Program-made: the position numbers and the translations under genes | The notes under the pieces: model-generated | Databases searched by the model: none | The model's input: only the letters and a program-made list of their open reading frames with translations | Told to the model about the DNA's origin: nothing | Shown: positions 45,610 through 56,642 of the stretch, one piece after another | Layout of the letters: every line of letters begins with the position of its first letter | Position numbering within the stretch: the first letter of the stretch is position 1 | Assembly (NCBI RefSeq): GCF_033439725.1 | Contig: NW_026944385.1 | Location: 310,001-374,000 of the forward strand | Source of the DNA: Neurospora tetraspora | Lineage: Eukaryota > Ascomycota > Sordariomycetes > Sordariales > Sordariaceae | Reading direction: 5' to 3' | DNA: 64,000 bases

Positions 45610-47986
45610 ATGGCCTGCCGCCTGAACCTATTCCGATCTCTTTTCTGTGTTCTTGTCCTCTGCCAGCGTATATTGGCTATTGACTTCGGTCAGTCGTACA
45701 GCTCTAGCTACCGAGACCTCCGCTTGCCTCGTCGGTACACAGAGCACGACCTCAAACGGGACGAGACAAGCAACCATGTCAACTTTCATCCCGAAGGTGC
45801 CACCGAGGGCTTCTACTGTCATTATCCCGAGTTAAACTCGCAGGACTGGGAAGGTTGCAACGGCGGGGTAGATAGTAGATGGTGCTGGTTAAGACAAGCT
45901 CAAACGAACGAGTCAACTCAACGAAAGGGATACACCGTCACAACGGACTGTAAGTGCGCCGCTTTCACATTCTATCATCTATGCTAAACTCTGTCTCGGC
46001 TTATGCTGACCCGGCGACGTTTGGTCCTGTACCTAAACAGATGACAACTACGCTCCTATTGGAATTCAGAGACACGTACGTTGAGTCCTATTCTCCGGAG
46101 GTACCAACACGTAGGCCTGTGTCTGACAGTCAACTCAGTATCACCTCGACATTGCCAAACACACCATTGCCCCCGATGGTAAGCCTCGAGAGGCCCGTCT
46201 CTTCAACGGCACATATCCCGGGCCCTTGATCGAAGCCTGCTGGGGCGACACGGTCATCGTCCATGTCACCAACAGCCTCGACGACGAAGGCAGCGTCATT
46301 CACTGGCACGGTCTTCGTCAGTACTACAACAACGACCAGGACGGCGTGGCCCTGACGCAGTGTCCTATTGCCAGGGGTTCCACGTGGACATACAACTTTA
46401 CTATGCTGCAGTATGGGACAACCTGGTATCATAGCCATTACCCCTTGCAGGTAAGCCTGCCGATCAGACAACTCCCAGAACCCATGTTGAAGCTAACAAA
46501 TTCCATCAGTACGCCGATGGCGTCCTTGGGCCCCTCGTAGTCCATGGCCCAGCCAGTGCCCCCTACGACGTTTCCTACCCATTGCCACACTTCATGACGG
46601 ACTGGGTGCACAAGTGGGCGATGGAAGAGTTCGAAAACGAGAAGGATCCGAAGGTCCGTGGAGCCAAGGCAGACAACATCTTGTTGGATGGTGTTGGCAG
46701 AAACAAAACAGCGGTGTCTGCTTACGATGGCCAAGACATTCGATCGTTGTACCCCATCACTGAAATCCTTCCAGGGCAGAGGGTCCGTTTGCGACTAATC
46801 AATGGGGCGACAGGGACCTCGTTTATCTTTTCTGTGGACGGACACTCGATGGAGGTTATTGCCAATGATCTAGTGCCTGTCAAGCCAAAGGTTGTTGACT
46901 CGCTTCTTGTCGCTATTGGTTTGTTGTCCCCCTTTTTTTTTTTCCTCTCCCTATCAAAGACTAACAAACAACTATTCTACAGGCCAACGTTACGATATCA
47001 TCATCCATGGCCTTGAAAACCCTTCGGCTGCAGGTAATTACTGGATTCGCACCACGCCCGCGGATGGCTGCAACACGTTTCGTAACGGAGACTTCGACAG
47101 CACCGACAGCACGAGTCCGGATCCCCTCGACACGCGGACCGGCATCTTGCATTATGACATCCCCAACGCCACGTACTTATCCCTTCCCGAATCAACCGAA
47201 AACAATATTGCAGATTACTCGTGTGCCCGCATATCCGAGCAAGACTCCCTCCGCCCCATCGTTCCCTGGTCCATCTCCAAGACCCCGCTGAACAACCTTG
47301 CCCTTTCAACCTTCTACGCTGCTCACCAGACCAAATCTGAAGTCAAGTATGGTAACTACACCCATTGGTTACTCCGTCTAGACCCCGCAGTTGAAGAATC
47401 AGGAGATATCAACTTCCACAATCCCATGTTCGCCAACTTCAGCACCCCCTCGCTCCTCAACCTCACCAGCGTCGGGCAAGGCAAGAACGACAACGTCGTC
47501 CGGCTCCCTTACTCTTCCAACTCTTCTGACTTCATCCACATGGTCATCGACGGGTCCCTATTGCCTTCGACTAACCAAACCACCTTAAACCCGGACATCA
47601 TCCCGCGCCTGGCACACCCGATGCACTGGCATGGATCGGACGTGGTTCTGCTAGCCCAGAGCGAGCAACCGTTTGACCCGGCCACGTCCCGAGACACGTG
47701 GAACTATGATAACCCGCCGCGACGCGATACCATCATGGCGCCCGCGGGCGGGTACGTGGCGGTGGCGTTCAAGCCGGATAACCCCGGTGTGTGGCTGGTT
47801 CATTGTCACATTGCGTGGCATGCCAGCGCGGGGTTGGCGTTGCAGATGGTTATCGATGACGGGAATGGGATGGTGCAGAATATGCTGGATGATGACAAGT
47901 TGGATAAGTTGCGCGGTGGATGTGATGAGTGGAAGGCGGATCTGGGGAAGGTGGTTCGTCATAATAAGGTGGACTCGGGTGTCTGA
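45610..47986 (+). CDS. Ascomycete laccase (multicopper oxidase)
   Basis: Exons 45610-45949, 46041-46075, 46139-46450, 46510-46918 and 46983-47986 give 699 residues; all junctions keep frame. It oxidises phenols extracellularly with reduction of O2 to water. A signal peptide covers about residues 1-23. A propeptide-like region follows, with KR at about 49-50. The copper ligands are in the four laccase signatures: HWHG at 180-183, HSH at 223-225, HPMHWHG at 577-583 and HCHIAWH at 639-645. Leu at the axial type-1 position (ASAGL) is normal for ascomycete enzymes. The chain ends in DSGV, the C-terminal plug sequence of ascomycete laccases. At 35 nt, exon 2 is tiny, but its loss would destroy the frame. 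About 699 residues is longer than typical 560-620, mostly from the extended N-terminus. Many N-glycosylation sites are present. Confidence 0.94.
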
Positions 47987-48319
47987 AACTTTTTTTTGTC
48001 AGTTTTTGAATTTTGGATAGGAGACTAGATGTATGTGCGTTGAGATTTGTTTGGATAACCGGATATACCTGTAGGCAGGCACACGGAAGCGAGTCGTTCA
48101 TAGACTGGGCCACACGTATATAAGGACGACAGGGACTGATATCATCGACATCATTTGAAGGAGTAGCGTTTGGACATCTCTGATTGATATCGTAATGGTA
48201 AACAATAACTGAAAATCAAGATGGTAAAATCACACCGGGTATCCTGTGACATGACGGAAAGACAGCGCTGTTGAACACCCCAAACACCAAGCTGACAACG
48301 AACCACCTTTTTGCTGACA
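47987..48319. other. Convergent 3' intergenic region
   Basis: Separates two genes that end toward each other. No gene or RNA seen. Confidence 0.6.
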
Positions 48320-50108
48320 TCACCTCCTTCCCATTGACTCCTTGGTCCCATCATCATCATCATCACCCCATGGTCTCATAGCATGAACATTTGCCAAGTC
48401 GGCATCGCTCCCCTGGCCCTTGGTTGGGTACGAAGGCCATTCCGACATTCTTTTTTGCGTATCCGGAGGGGTTGGTGACCTCTGATCATATGCAATGGTC
48501 ACCTCCCTCTCCTTCACAATCTTTCCCGGCGGTGGCGGGTCCATAACCACATGCACCACCGTACCAACACCGCCATGGCTTTCACCACTGACACTTGGTT
48601 GATGCACCACCGTGTCACTTTCCCCTCCGAACCCTCCCGCAGTCCCAAAACCAACGCTGAAAGCACTGCTCAACCTGATACTCAATCTCCTCATCATCAC
48701 CGCCGGCCTCCCATTACCATGCCCGCCAGTTTCAGCAGCATGAACATGATGCACATGCACAACAGGTCCATGTCCATGTCCATTTCCAGCCTCCTCGTCT
48801 TTCATGTTTCTTCCATTGCTGCTGCTTCTGCTCCCCCTCGTCAAACTCAAACTCCCAAACAATGAGCCCCTCCTTTTACTCCGTCCCGTCCGGTTAGTAG
48901 TGACAGTCGTACTACTCCTCCCCGTCCCCTGCGTCCGTTTGGTGCCGGCATACATCTGATCGCTCTGTTGATTCTCGAGACTATCCAAATTGTAGAATTC
49001 GGCAGGAGGTGGCGGGCGTGGTCCACCTCTATGTTCCCTCAACAAGGCCCTCAAAATCGGAATGCTCGCAGCCATGATGGTAATCGCCGACTCGGCGATG
49101 CCCAAAATGACCAGGTTCGTGCTCGCAAAGGTGAAGTCCGAGTCGCGGATGGCGGGGAGTTCGGTAGCCTTAATAATGCTGGTCACACCAGCGAAGACGC
49201 CCATGGACATGGCGACCAAGACGCCGAATTTTTCTTTTTTGTTCATGGTACCAAGAATCCAGATGATTTTCCACGGCAACACAGCGAGGACGATATCCAT
49301 CGCGCCCGAATAGACAGCCGTGAACATGTTATAGTGGATCTGAATAGCTTTGTCCATGCACTTGCCAGCTATAAACGGCTGCCAGATTTTCGGGATCGGA
49401 TCGCATTGGCCCCATGTTAATGCCACGGCTACTCCTAGACTTAAATTGACGGAGATCATGATGAACCAGATTAGGAAGCGGATCCAGCTGTCTTGGGAGA
49501 TGCGGAGGACGGTGATGGCGAAGGAGGTTTTGGACCACAAAGCGGCGAGGATGGAGAAGGTGCCTGCGAAGTTGGTTATGAGGAGGTAGTGGTTTAGGAC
49601 TGGGATAGAGTTGTCGGGGTTGAAGAGGGAAGTGGGGAGGGCGAAGCCGAGGGTTGTGGAGTAGGTTATCAAGGCGGAGGAGGTTGTTAGGGAGATCTGG
49701 GGGTTGTTAGTGTTTTCTTCTCTTTTTCGGGGGGGTTTTGTTTTAAATGGGAAGGGGAAGGGAAGGGAAAGGGGGTAGAAAGGGGTTGGCTGATGAGGAT
49801 GAAGGACAACATACCCATGATATAATCAGAACATGATCATCCCACCACAGTCCACGTCCTCGATACTTCTTGCAGTAGATGCGCAACCCCAAAAACAAGG
49901 CCGCGAGGACAGTCAGGAACCAGCAGCTAAAGTTGACTTGCGCGACCCTAGACCTGTGATAATCTTCTTCTGGGATCACCTTCGCGGTGCCATTGGTGTT
50001 GGTATCGTTATCTGCCCTTCCCTCCAGATGGATGACCACGGCGTTAACAGCATGGTGAACAGCCGCTTTGATGAAAGGAGAAGCGGCTGCTCCTACTGTT
50101 GAGGCCAT
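48320..50108 (-). CDS. Seven-helix fungal rhodopsin-like membrane protein
   Basis: Exons 49815-50108 and 48320-49696, with a 118-nt intron (GTATGT...CCCAG), give 556 residues. The N-terminal part is followed by seven hydrophobic helices between about residues 50 and 330, including CWFLTVLAALFLGLRIYCKKY, with the second helix interrupted by the intron. The landmarks WWDDHVLIISW, LTWGQCDPI and GKCMDKAIQIHYNMFTAVYS match the fungal 'rhodopsin domain' family related to Pth11-like and SAT4 proteins. These are plasma-membrane proteins, many thought to be receptors, with unknown ligands. No CFEM domain and no retinal lysine site can be argued. The cytosolic tail of about 230 residues is Ser/Gly-rich, with a His-rich stretch (GNGHGHGPVVHVHHVHAAET) and an acidic run near the end. 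Confidence 0.88.
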
Positions 50109-50639
50109 GGGGTTGATGTTGTGGTGTTGATGATGTTGTGCTTATACAGCTGATGTCGGTAACAAAATGGTAAAGGATCCGGGGTTAGGAAGGGTGGGGA
50201 TTGGTGAATCCTTTTTTTTTTTCTCTCAGGCCTCCATATCTGTCCAGAAACAAACCTGGAAGCCTTCATGTGGAATGCGACGCTGGTTTTTTTTTTTTTT
50301 TTTATGTGACTGATGTTGCCGCCGAATGTGAAGGAGAAGGGTTCATACGGCAATGTCTCCCTTCCGAAGGAGCTCCCTAATCTGGGTTGGGGTGCTTCAA
50401 CTTCCAAGGCTCATTCTCAGGGTGACTATCCCAAACATGGAATGGAATTCGCTTTAAAAAGCCTAAGGGGGCGCTAAACACGCGGACTGACCCCCTCCGA
50501 ACCCTCTTCCCCCGCAATTGACGGCACCCCTGAAATCAACCAAAACAAACGTGAGCTGGGCCGGATACCGGCAAACGAACCCCTGAAGCCGCGAACAGCC
50601 CCTCCACTTTCCGCCACATCCCGGACCGGTCTATTGGGA
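50109..50639. other. Intergenic, upstream of the rhodopsin-like gene
   Basis: Promoter side of the rhodopsin-like gene, with a 9-base and an 18-base T run. No gene seen. Confidence 0.55.
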
Positions 50640-50960
50640 CAGGAACCAAAGTGGTAATCTCCTCGCCAACATGGAACACAACGCCTAACCTTCAACCAAA
50701 AGTCCTCCACTAGCCAGAAAGCAAAGTCGTGAACCTTCAACGGCTTCGAGGCATCGATCGGCGCCATGTCTTAGCGTCTCAGCAACTGTCAAGATCGTCA
50801 CCCAACCCAGCCAATAACCCCCTACCCCTACCCTGGGCTGTCAAAACTCACCTCAACGAAAACCTTATTCAACTCCAAAAACGCAATATGCTTCCCCAAA
50901 CACTCATACTTCCCATTCCCAAAGATCAAGTGCAGGTGTTGCAGCCGCGGCCGCGGTATT
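50640..50960 (-). pseudogene. Cytochrome P450 C-terminal relic
   Basis: On the minus strand, 50891-50923 reads FGNGKYECLGK, a P450 heme-binding signature with the cysteine ligand. It is preceded by LI and followed by IAFLELNKVFVE, the conserved helix after the heme loop. A 66-nt intron (50786-50851, GTGAGT...ACAG) then joins to LLRR, followed by a TAA at 50771-50773 and then a typical P450 end (SKPLKVHDFAFWLVEDFWLK). Upstream of about 50960 the frame dissolves and no ExxR, oxygen-binding helix or membrane anchor is found. Only about 100 codons of a 500-codon gene remain, so it is a truncated relic. The mutation creating TAA is not necessarily RIP. Confidence 0.8.
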
Positions 50961-51861
50961 GAACCCGCCTTGCCCGCTCCGTGCCGCCCCGGAAAGCTTC
51001 TCTAGCGGCTGGTGGGTATCACCGAGTCTGTTGTACGTAAATCCCATCTTATCTGGTGACCGAAGGGTGGTGGTTGTGGTCCTTTGGTAGGCAGTATTCC
51101 ATAGAGGAAGGTTGAAGATCACGACTCTGGTCATGTCGAGGTGAAGATTTGCTTCAAATAGGTAGTCCCTGTGAAGCTTGTGAACAGCTCTACGCTAGTT
51201 GGACTTCAGGGGTATCGACTGGAGCCTTGGTGCTTCTAGTGCTTCGAGAGTTCATGAATTCCGTGATGCCAAGACGCGCGTACGTCTGACCTTGCGATGG
51301 GTGAAGAAAGTGATCCATTGTGCTATTCAATCCTTTGGAGTCGTGAAGAAGGTGTTGGAGAGAGAAATGGAGGTTGGAAAAACGGCAAGCATGGATTGAC
51401 AGGAGATAGAAGTTTGGTGTTGAAGGAAGAAATTTGAAGAACAACGGGAGGAGGAACCACAACCCTCCAATTTCCAATTGGCCACTAAAACACCCCTGTA
51501 ACCACGAAACTTTCCTGCATTCTCAGGCTTTTTTAGCATCTTCTATCTCCACCGCGGTCAGGAACGATGAACGCCGTGAACTGTCCCAACGGACGATGAT
51601 CGACAAAGGGACTTCGAGACCGAGAACTCCTCGGACAATTACATAACTACCTCGAATACAAAGGATCGAGGGGTGTTCAATGTCGAATCAGTGACCAAAA
51701 GCCTTACTGAAATCCCTACAAAGAAAAGGGAAAGAAGAAGAGTAATAAAGGATAGTAAAAGGAACAAGACGAGGGTTAAATGTCCATACCGAAATTGTAA
51801 GCCGAGGTGGGGCCCCCTACATAAGCACAAGGTCCAAGCCCAACTTTCAACAAAATCACTA
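50961..51861. other. Intergenic, no gene seen
   Basis: Between the P450 relic and the tRNA gene. If the rest of the P450 once lay here, I cannot recognise it. Confidence 0.5.
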
Positions 51862-51943
51862 GGCGTGGTGGCAGAGTGGTCTAATGCGCAAGACTAGAAA
51901 TCTTGTTCCTTCGGGAGCGTCTGTTCAAATCAGGCCCACGTCG
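51862..51943 (+). tRNA. tRNA-Ser (anticodon AGA)
   Basis: 82 nt fold into a class II cloverleaf. The acceptor GGCGTGG pairs with CCACGTC plus discriminator G. The D stem is GCA/TGC, and the anticodon stem CAAGA/TCTTG encloses the loop CTAGAAA with anticodon AGA. A long variable arm (TTCC...GGAG) is diagnostic of Ser/Leu tRNAs, and the T stem is GTCTG/CAGGC around TTCAAAT. No intron and no encoded CCA. The A box (TGGCAGAGTGG) and B-box region are internal. It reads UCU codons, and UCC/UCA after inosine modification. Confidence 0.95.
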
Positions 51944-51967
51944 CACGAATGACCATTGAAAAACTTC

Positions 51968-51973
51968 TTTTTT
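51968..51973 (+). terminator. Pol III terminator of tRNA-Ser
   Basis: Run of six T starting 25 nt after the tRNA, with a second run of seven T at 51977-51983 as a backup. Confidence 0.8.
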
Positions 51974-51983
51974 CGCTTTTTTT

Positions 51984-52426
51984 GCGTCTCATATGCTCGC
52001 GATATGTCATTTTATATTTCCTGTTTCATTTTCCTTTTAATTTTTCTTTTTTTTATGATACATGTGCATGTGCATTGCATACATGTATCGTACACTTGAA
52101 ACCCTGTTGTCCTATCAAATATCGTTTGTTCGATTCAACCCTATAGAAGTCCCAGATACCAAGTCCCGAGTCTCCAAACCTGAGCCTTTTGTCTGTCCGT
52201 CTTTTCATGCCGAGTCTAACCCCGAGTCCTCTAAACCCAAGTCTTTGATGAAGCAGAACAACCCTTGAACTCCGTGCTATGCCGGTCCCAGGACCCAAAT
52301 CCCAACCATGTCGTGAATAATGAACCGTATCATAATTCGTAAGTCGTAAAACCCAAGATTCCAGCTCTTAGTCTCCACCTCTTCTTACACGACCTGAACA
52401 GAAAAGGACTCTTCTCCTCGAGATGC
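51984..52426. other. Intergenic between tRNA-Ser and the transporter gene
   Basis: AT-richer stretch at 51990-52090 with repeated atgtgcatg-like words, then the 3' flank of the transporter gene. No gene seen. Confidence 0.55.
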
Positions 52427-53974
52427 CTAAGAATCCTCATCATGCCCCGGCCACACAATCTCCCTCTTCACCACCGCCCTAACACAGCGATACCCTATAA
52501 ACGCCCACGCTAGAACCAGTGCCACCGTCATCCCGCTTGCCATCCACAACACCCCCTCACTTCCCAAGCCCGTCCCAATCTTGATAGTGACGATGGTAAA
52601 CCCGACATTCGGAAATACCATGCTCCACCAACTCAAATGAAACCTCTTATCCTGCATGCCCGCCACGCAGCCCGCCACAGCCGACACGAAAAACCAGAAC
52701 CCAAGGCCCCAGAGGAAAACACCTAGCCAGATAGCACCCAACTTGACTCCCGCCGCCAGGGTAGCCATGTCGCCCACTCCCGTCAAGATGGCGACCCGGG
52801 ACTCCTGAAGTTGCGAGAAGACGCGGGGAATATCGGACGCCATAGAAATGACCGCCGCCCCCGTAAAGCTCGGCGGTCCCACGGCGATGAACATACCCGG
52901 TCTCTGCGCGGGTAATCCGAACGCCATCAGTCTGCTCAAGTAAGAACTGAAGAAGAAGAAGCTGACCAACAGTCCCAGTCCTTGGGCAGCCAGTCCGGCG
53001 CAAATCATGGCTATCGCCGATTCGGGTGGCTGCGTTTTGGAGAATGAGCCGGCAAGCGTTCCTATCAGCATGACGGGGAAGATGGGCAGCACCCAGGCGG
53101 GGGTGATGGTTGTGAGCGAGAGGCGACGCTCGGCTTTGACGGTGAAGAGCAAGTGGTATTGGATTACGGACACCAGGAAGGTGAGGGCGGAGAAGAACCA
53201 GAAGGCGATGCAGAGGAAGGTGGCGAAGGTGGGGAGGGAGGCGGAGGCGGCGTGGGAGTCGTCCGGTTCTGCTGAGGGGGTGCTGTTGCTGCCGAGGCCG
53301 GGGAATTGGTAGGAAATGTCGCCGTCAAAGATGAAGATGCGGGCGTACTCGGCTACGTTGCAGAGGATGGCGGCGATGGAGAGGAAGAAGGTCGGGACGA
53401 AGAGGGCTTCGTTGGGCCGGGTGAAGGCGCGGCGGAAGGTCGACTTGTAGAGGACGAAGCGGAGGGTGATGGAGGCGGTGATCACCAAGAAGAAGAGAAG
53501 GTCCAGGAGAAAGATGACGAGGCCGATGGTGGAGAGACCGCGGAAGCGGTGGGGGGTGATGGCTAGGACCAAAGAGACACCGCTGGTTGAAAGTCTGTTG
53601 GTGATGTTAGTGGGTGTTGTTCATGTTGTTTACATGTGAGATGATTACTCATCAAGGTGAAGAGGATGAACTTACGTGACGGTGTACCAAGCAAAGGTAA
53701 AGTGCATCAGCCTCTTCCTCCACGGGATACTAGGCTGGAGAACAGTCGGAATCCTCTCGAGGAGATGTCTAGGCTCCGGGAGATTGGCATCGTCTGTGTC
53801 GGTGTCGACGCCATTGGGTGGTGTTGTTGTGTCGGTGGCCTCAAGCTTGAGGGGCACCGTAGAGTTGTCGTTCACAGTCGTGACGGTTGAGTTGGAGGGG
53901 ACCGATTGGTGACCTGTGCCTCTTGCTGACTCGTGCGTCGGCGCGGGCTGGTAATCCTGGACGTCGGTTGCCAT
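52427..53974 (-). CDS. TDT/SLAC1-family transporter (malate or sulfite type)
   Basis: Exons 53676-53974 and 52427-53594, with an 81-nt intron (GTAAGT...CAACAG), give 488 residues. The plasma-membrane protein has ten hydrophobic helices, the tellurite-resistance/dicarboxylate-transporter fold shared with yeast Ssu1 (sulfite efflux), fission yeast Mae1 (malate uptake) and plant SLAC1. Supporting stretches are LVIFLLDLLFFLVITAS, TPAWVLPIFPVMLIGTLAG, FAVGPP-like (FIAVGPPSFTGAAV) and HLSWWSMVFPNVGFT, whose Trp-Trp-Ser-x-x-x-Pro is typical of the fungal branch. The N-terminal 95 residues are hydrophilic. The ATG at 53974 was chosen; a TTG-led extension upstream is disregarded. The Mae1-like C-terminal sequence slightly favours dicarboxylate transport, but the substrate is not settled. 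Confidence 0.88.
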
Positions 53975-55856
53975 GATGGGCGATAGCAATGTTGGTGATG
54001 ATGCTTGATGATGATATTGTTGGATATTGATGATGAAAACAAAGGAAGCAAGTCTTAAGCGGTTGGGCTGATGACCTCGATGTGTAAGCTCAGTCCTGTG
54101 CTGGATGTGGTTTTGGGAAGAGTTGGAGGGACAGGAACAGGTCGGCTCGACGCCCTGATATGTCGGCTATGCGATCCAAGCGACCGTTCAACATGGACGA
54201 TGGCGACGGTCGATATCCAGTCGTTGTAAACATCTTGCAGGTGTTGGTACCCACTTAGGGCCACTGTTCAGGGTGAAGTACGACTCTGTTCATGAGCAAT
54301 CAGAGCTGTTCATGAACAACGTGTCGGCGCCGGGTATGGAGATATTGTGTCCGGGCAACCAAACAAACGGCCGATGGCGGTTGAAGTGGCGATGCACCTT
54401 CACTCAGGGGAAAGTGCAACCATAGCTGTACACGAACAATCGGTTGCGTTGCAGTAGTGATTCGAACAATCATCCCGTGCAGAAGCCTCATCAAGGCCCA
54501 ACGATGGATGGCTTGTCTTAGCATCGCGTGTCACTTGTCAGATTTCGTCCCTGATAAGGCCCTTGGGTCTCGACCTGTCACCTCATCGACGATATGCGCC
54601 TTGGACTCGGGCCAGAAATATCAACTCACCGCATTTCCAGCTCCTTGTCCGTTAGTCAATGATACCTGGTTCCAGTATCTCGGCATAGGCCCGATGAGGC
54701 CATGTCTCTCTCGCACCCGACAGAACGGGTGATGTCGTCGCTGAAATGCACCGTTCGAGTCTCGGTATTCGGTAGCTGCCGAAACCTCCCAATCGCGCGT
54801 CTAACACCTCAGCGCCTCGAACAATGTCGCACAAAAAGATTGTACTAGAAGTGGGAATCCCATATCAATGGCAGATATAAAACTTGGAGACCGACCTCGA
54901 CCCGTCATCATCACCTTATTTTGCGGTCCGTTGTCAAATTGTCATCCGGAATACGACCGAAGAGACGAATGAAATGGAAGAAGGAAAAAGTTTCTGCATG
55001 GCCCAGAATTGACACGAATTGGTTGGTTAGAGGTCCAGGGGGGGGCGATCCACTAACGGCCCACTGCGTGGCAGCTGCGTGGTCCCTGTAAGCATAAAAA
55101 CCGCCCGAACGGAACCTTATTTTGAGACATCAGTCGCTCCACCACCTCAGCAGCAGATCCTCTTGGCGCCAAGGATTGGTGATGACTTCGTTTTCTTCCC
55201 GACAGAAGTTTTAGCTGGCATTGACTCACCTATTTGAGGAAAGTGTATTGAAGGTGTTTTTGGCGAGTTAGGAGAGATTAACAAATGTACAGTAGCACCG
55301 TACCACGCCGGCCTCCGGTCAATCACTGTTCACCACATCGTGGTTGCTCGTGCTCGAGTCCCGAACGCTGATGTGCAATAACCCTAACCCCAGGCCTTTT
55401 CGTTATTTGATGCGTCCATCTTAACACTCGACGTTTGCAACTGTTGTCGACATGTCTTCTACAATTGTTCTCACTTGGTGATCTAGACCGGTCAATGAAA
55501 AACCGAGTTTATGTCGCAAGATACAACATCGACCCGAGACACACATTTATTGGTCACCACCTCCAGCTCTTCTGCAGGTACACGACCTCCCCCTTCCTTT
55601 CCCCACACTCCTCCACCCTCCTTCCCCGGACTTCCCTCCGTTCGTCCTCCACGTGGCCTCGTTTCAGAACATCCCAAACACCCTCGGATTCTAGCCATCC
55701 CATCCCATTCCGCATCCAATTCCTCGGGCCCGAGTCCGACAATGCCCCCTCCGAGTGGCTCCCCTTGGCTCCTCTTGGCGTTGTTCATGAGCTTTAGAAC
55801 AAAGAAAATGAACAACCCAAAACTGCCCAGGCTCCATTCCACACGATCCACGCACG
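53975..55856. other. Gene-poor interval
   Basis: 1.9 kb with only short frames. No motif, RNA structure or repeat was recognised. It contains the transporter promoter at its left end. Confidence 0.45.
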
Positions 55857-56642
55857 ATGGCGCAAAGCCTCGTCGGCGACCTAAACAACTTGAAGAACCC
55901 CGAGCCGCTGGGACGGCCTGCAAATGTGGGACGGGACGGTAAGTTCCATCTCAAGACCTTCCACGTGGGTTTTTAGTTCTGCTTGTGGAGCAGTGGAGGT
56001 GGCGAGCAACGACCCCCACGAGCTCAATCAAGCAACTTCAAGCCTTCAATCTGATCGAGGCAACTCGCTTCAATCTTCTGCTTTCATCAGAGAAGAACGT
56101 AGTTAAGCGATGCGGCGATGGACGGCACGGTAAGTTCCATCTCGATTCACACCTACACTACACTTCTTCACAACTTCCTTCCTTTGCCATGTGGCATGTG
56201 GCGGGTGGCTTATGAAATGGAATGGTGTGCACGCGATCAAGCTGTCCATCCTATCTTGGAGCTGGGAACTGCTCTGCTTCGATCCCAACCTAACTCACGA
56301 CGCCACGACACGACACGACACGGCACATACAGGGTGGAATCCACTCCTCTACCTGTCTGCCATCCATCTCACAACCATATTCTACAAAGCCCACGGTGCC
56401 GAGCACGACGACTCCATGGTAAACCCACCCAACTTCAGTCCCCCCCTTCAACCCGCTTCCGTCCTCAATTTCCTCGCCATTCCTTTCATCAGGGTTTCGA
56501 TGACCCATTCGAACCTTCTGATTCGTCTGAGCTTCCTCTGTTGATCGTGCTAGGTAAGTCATGGTCTATCAGCACAAGATCCACTGACAAGACCGGGCAA
56601 AGGGGTCTAGATGCTTTGGCGCGGGGAACCTTGCTCATGTAG
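55857..56642 (+). CDS. Tiny multi-exon protein, unrecognised
   Basis: Exons 55857-55938, 56091-56129, 56333-56418 and 56493-56642 stay in frame across three introns (GTAAGT, GTAAGT, GTAAAC donors; CATCAG, ATACAG, CATCAG acceptors; a good branch CTAAC near 56291). They give 118 residues beginning MAQSLVGDLNNLKNPEPLGR. The third exon reads GWNPLLYLSAIHLTTIFYKA, a possible short membrane or amphipathic segment, and exon 4 starts GFDDPFEPSDSSELPLL. A 57-nt stretch inside exon 4 (56554-56610) also has full intron signals (GTAAGT, CTGAC, TAG) and is a multiple of three, so two protein lengths (118 or 99) are possible. No family recognised. The consistency of phases is the evidence for a gene. Confidence 0.5.

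Noticed and set aside
42508-53974. Possible secondary-metabolite cluster (GMC oxidoreductase, laccase, P450, transporter).
   Set aside because: No backbone synthase (PKS, NRPS, terpene cyclase) in the window, and the P450 is a truncated relic.
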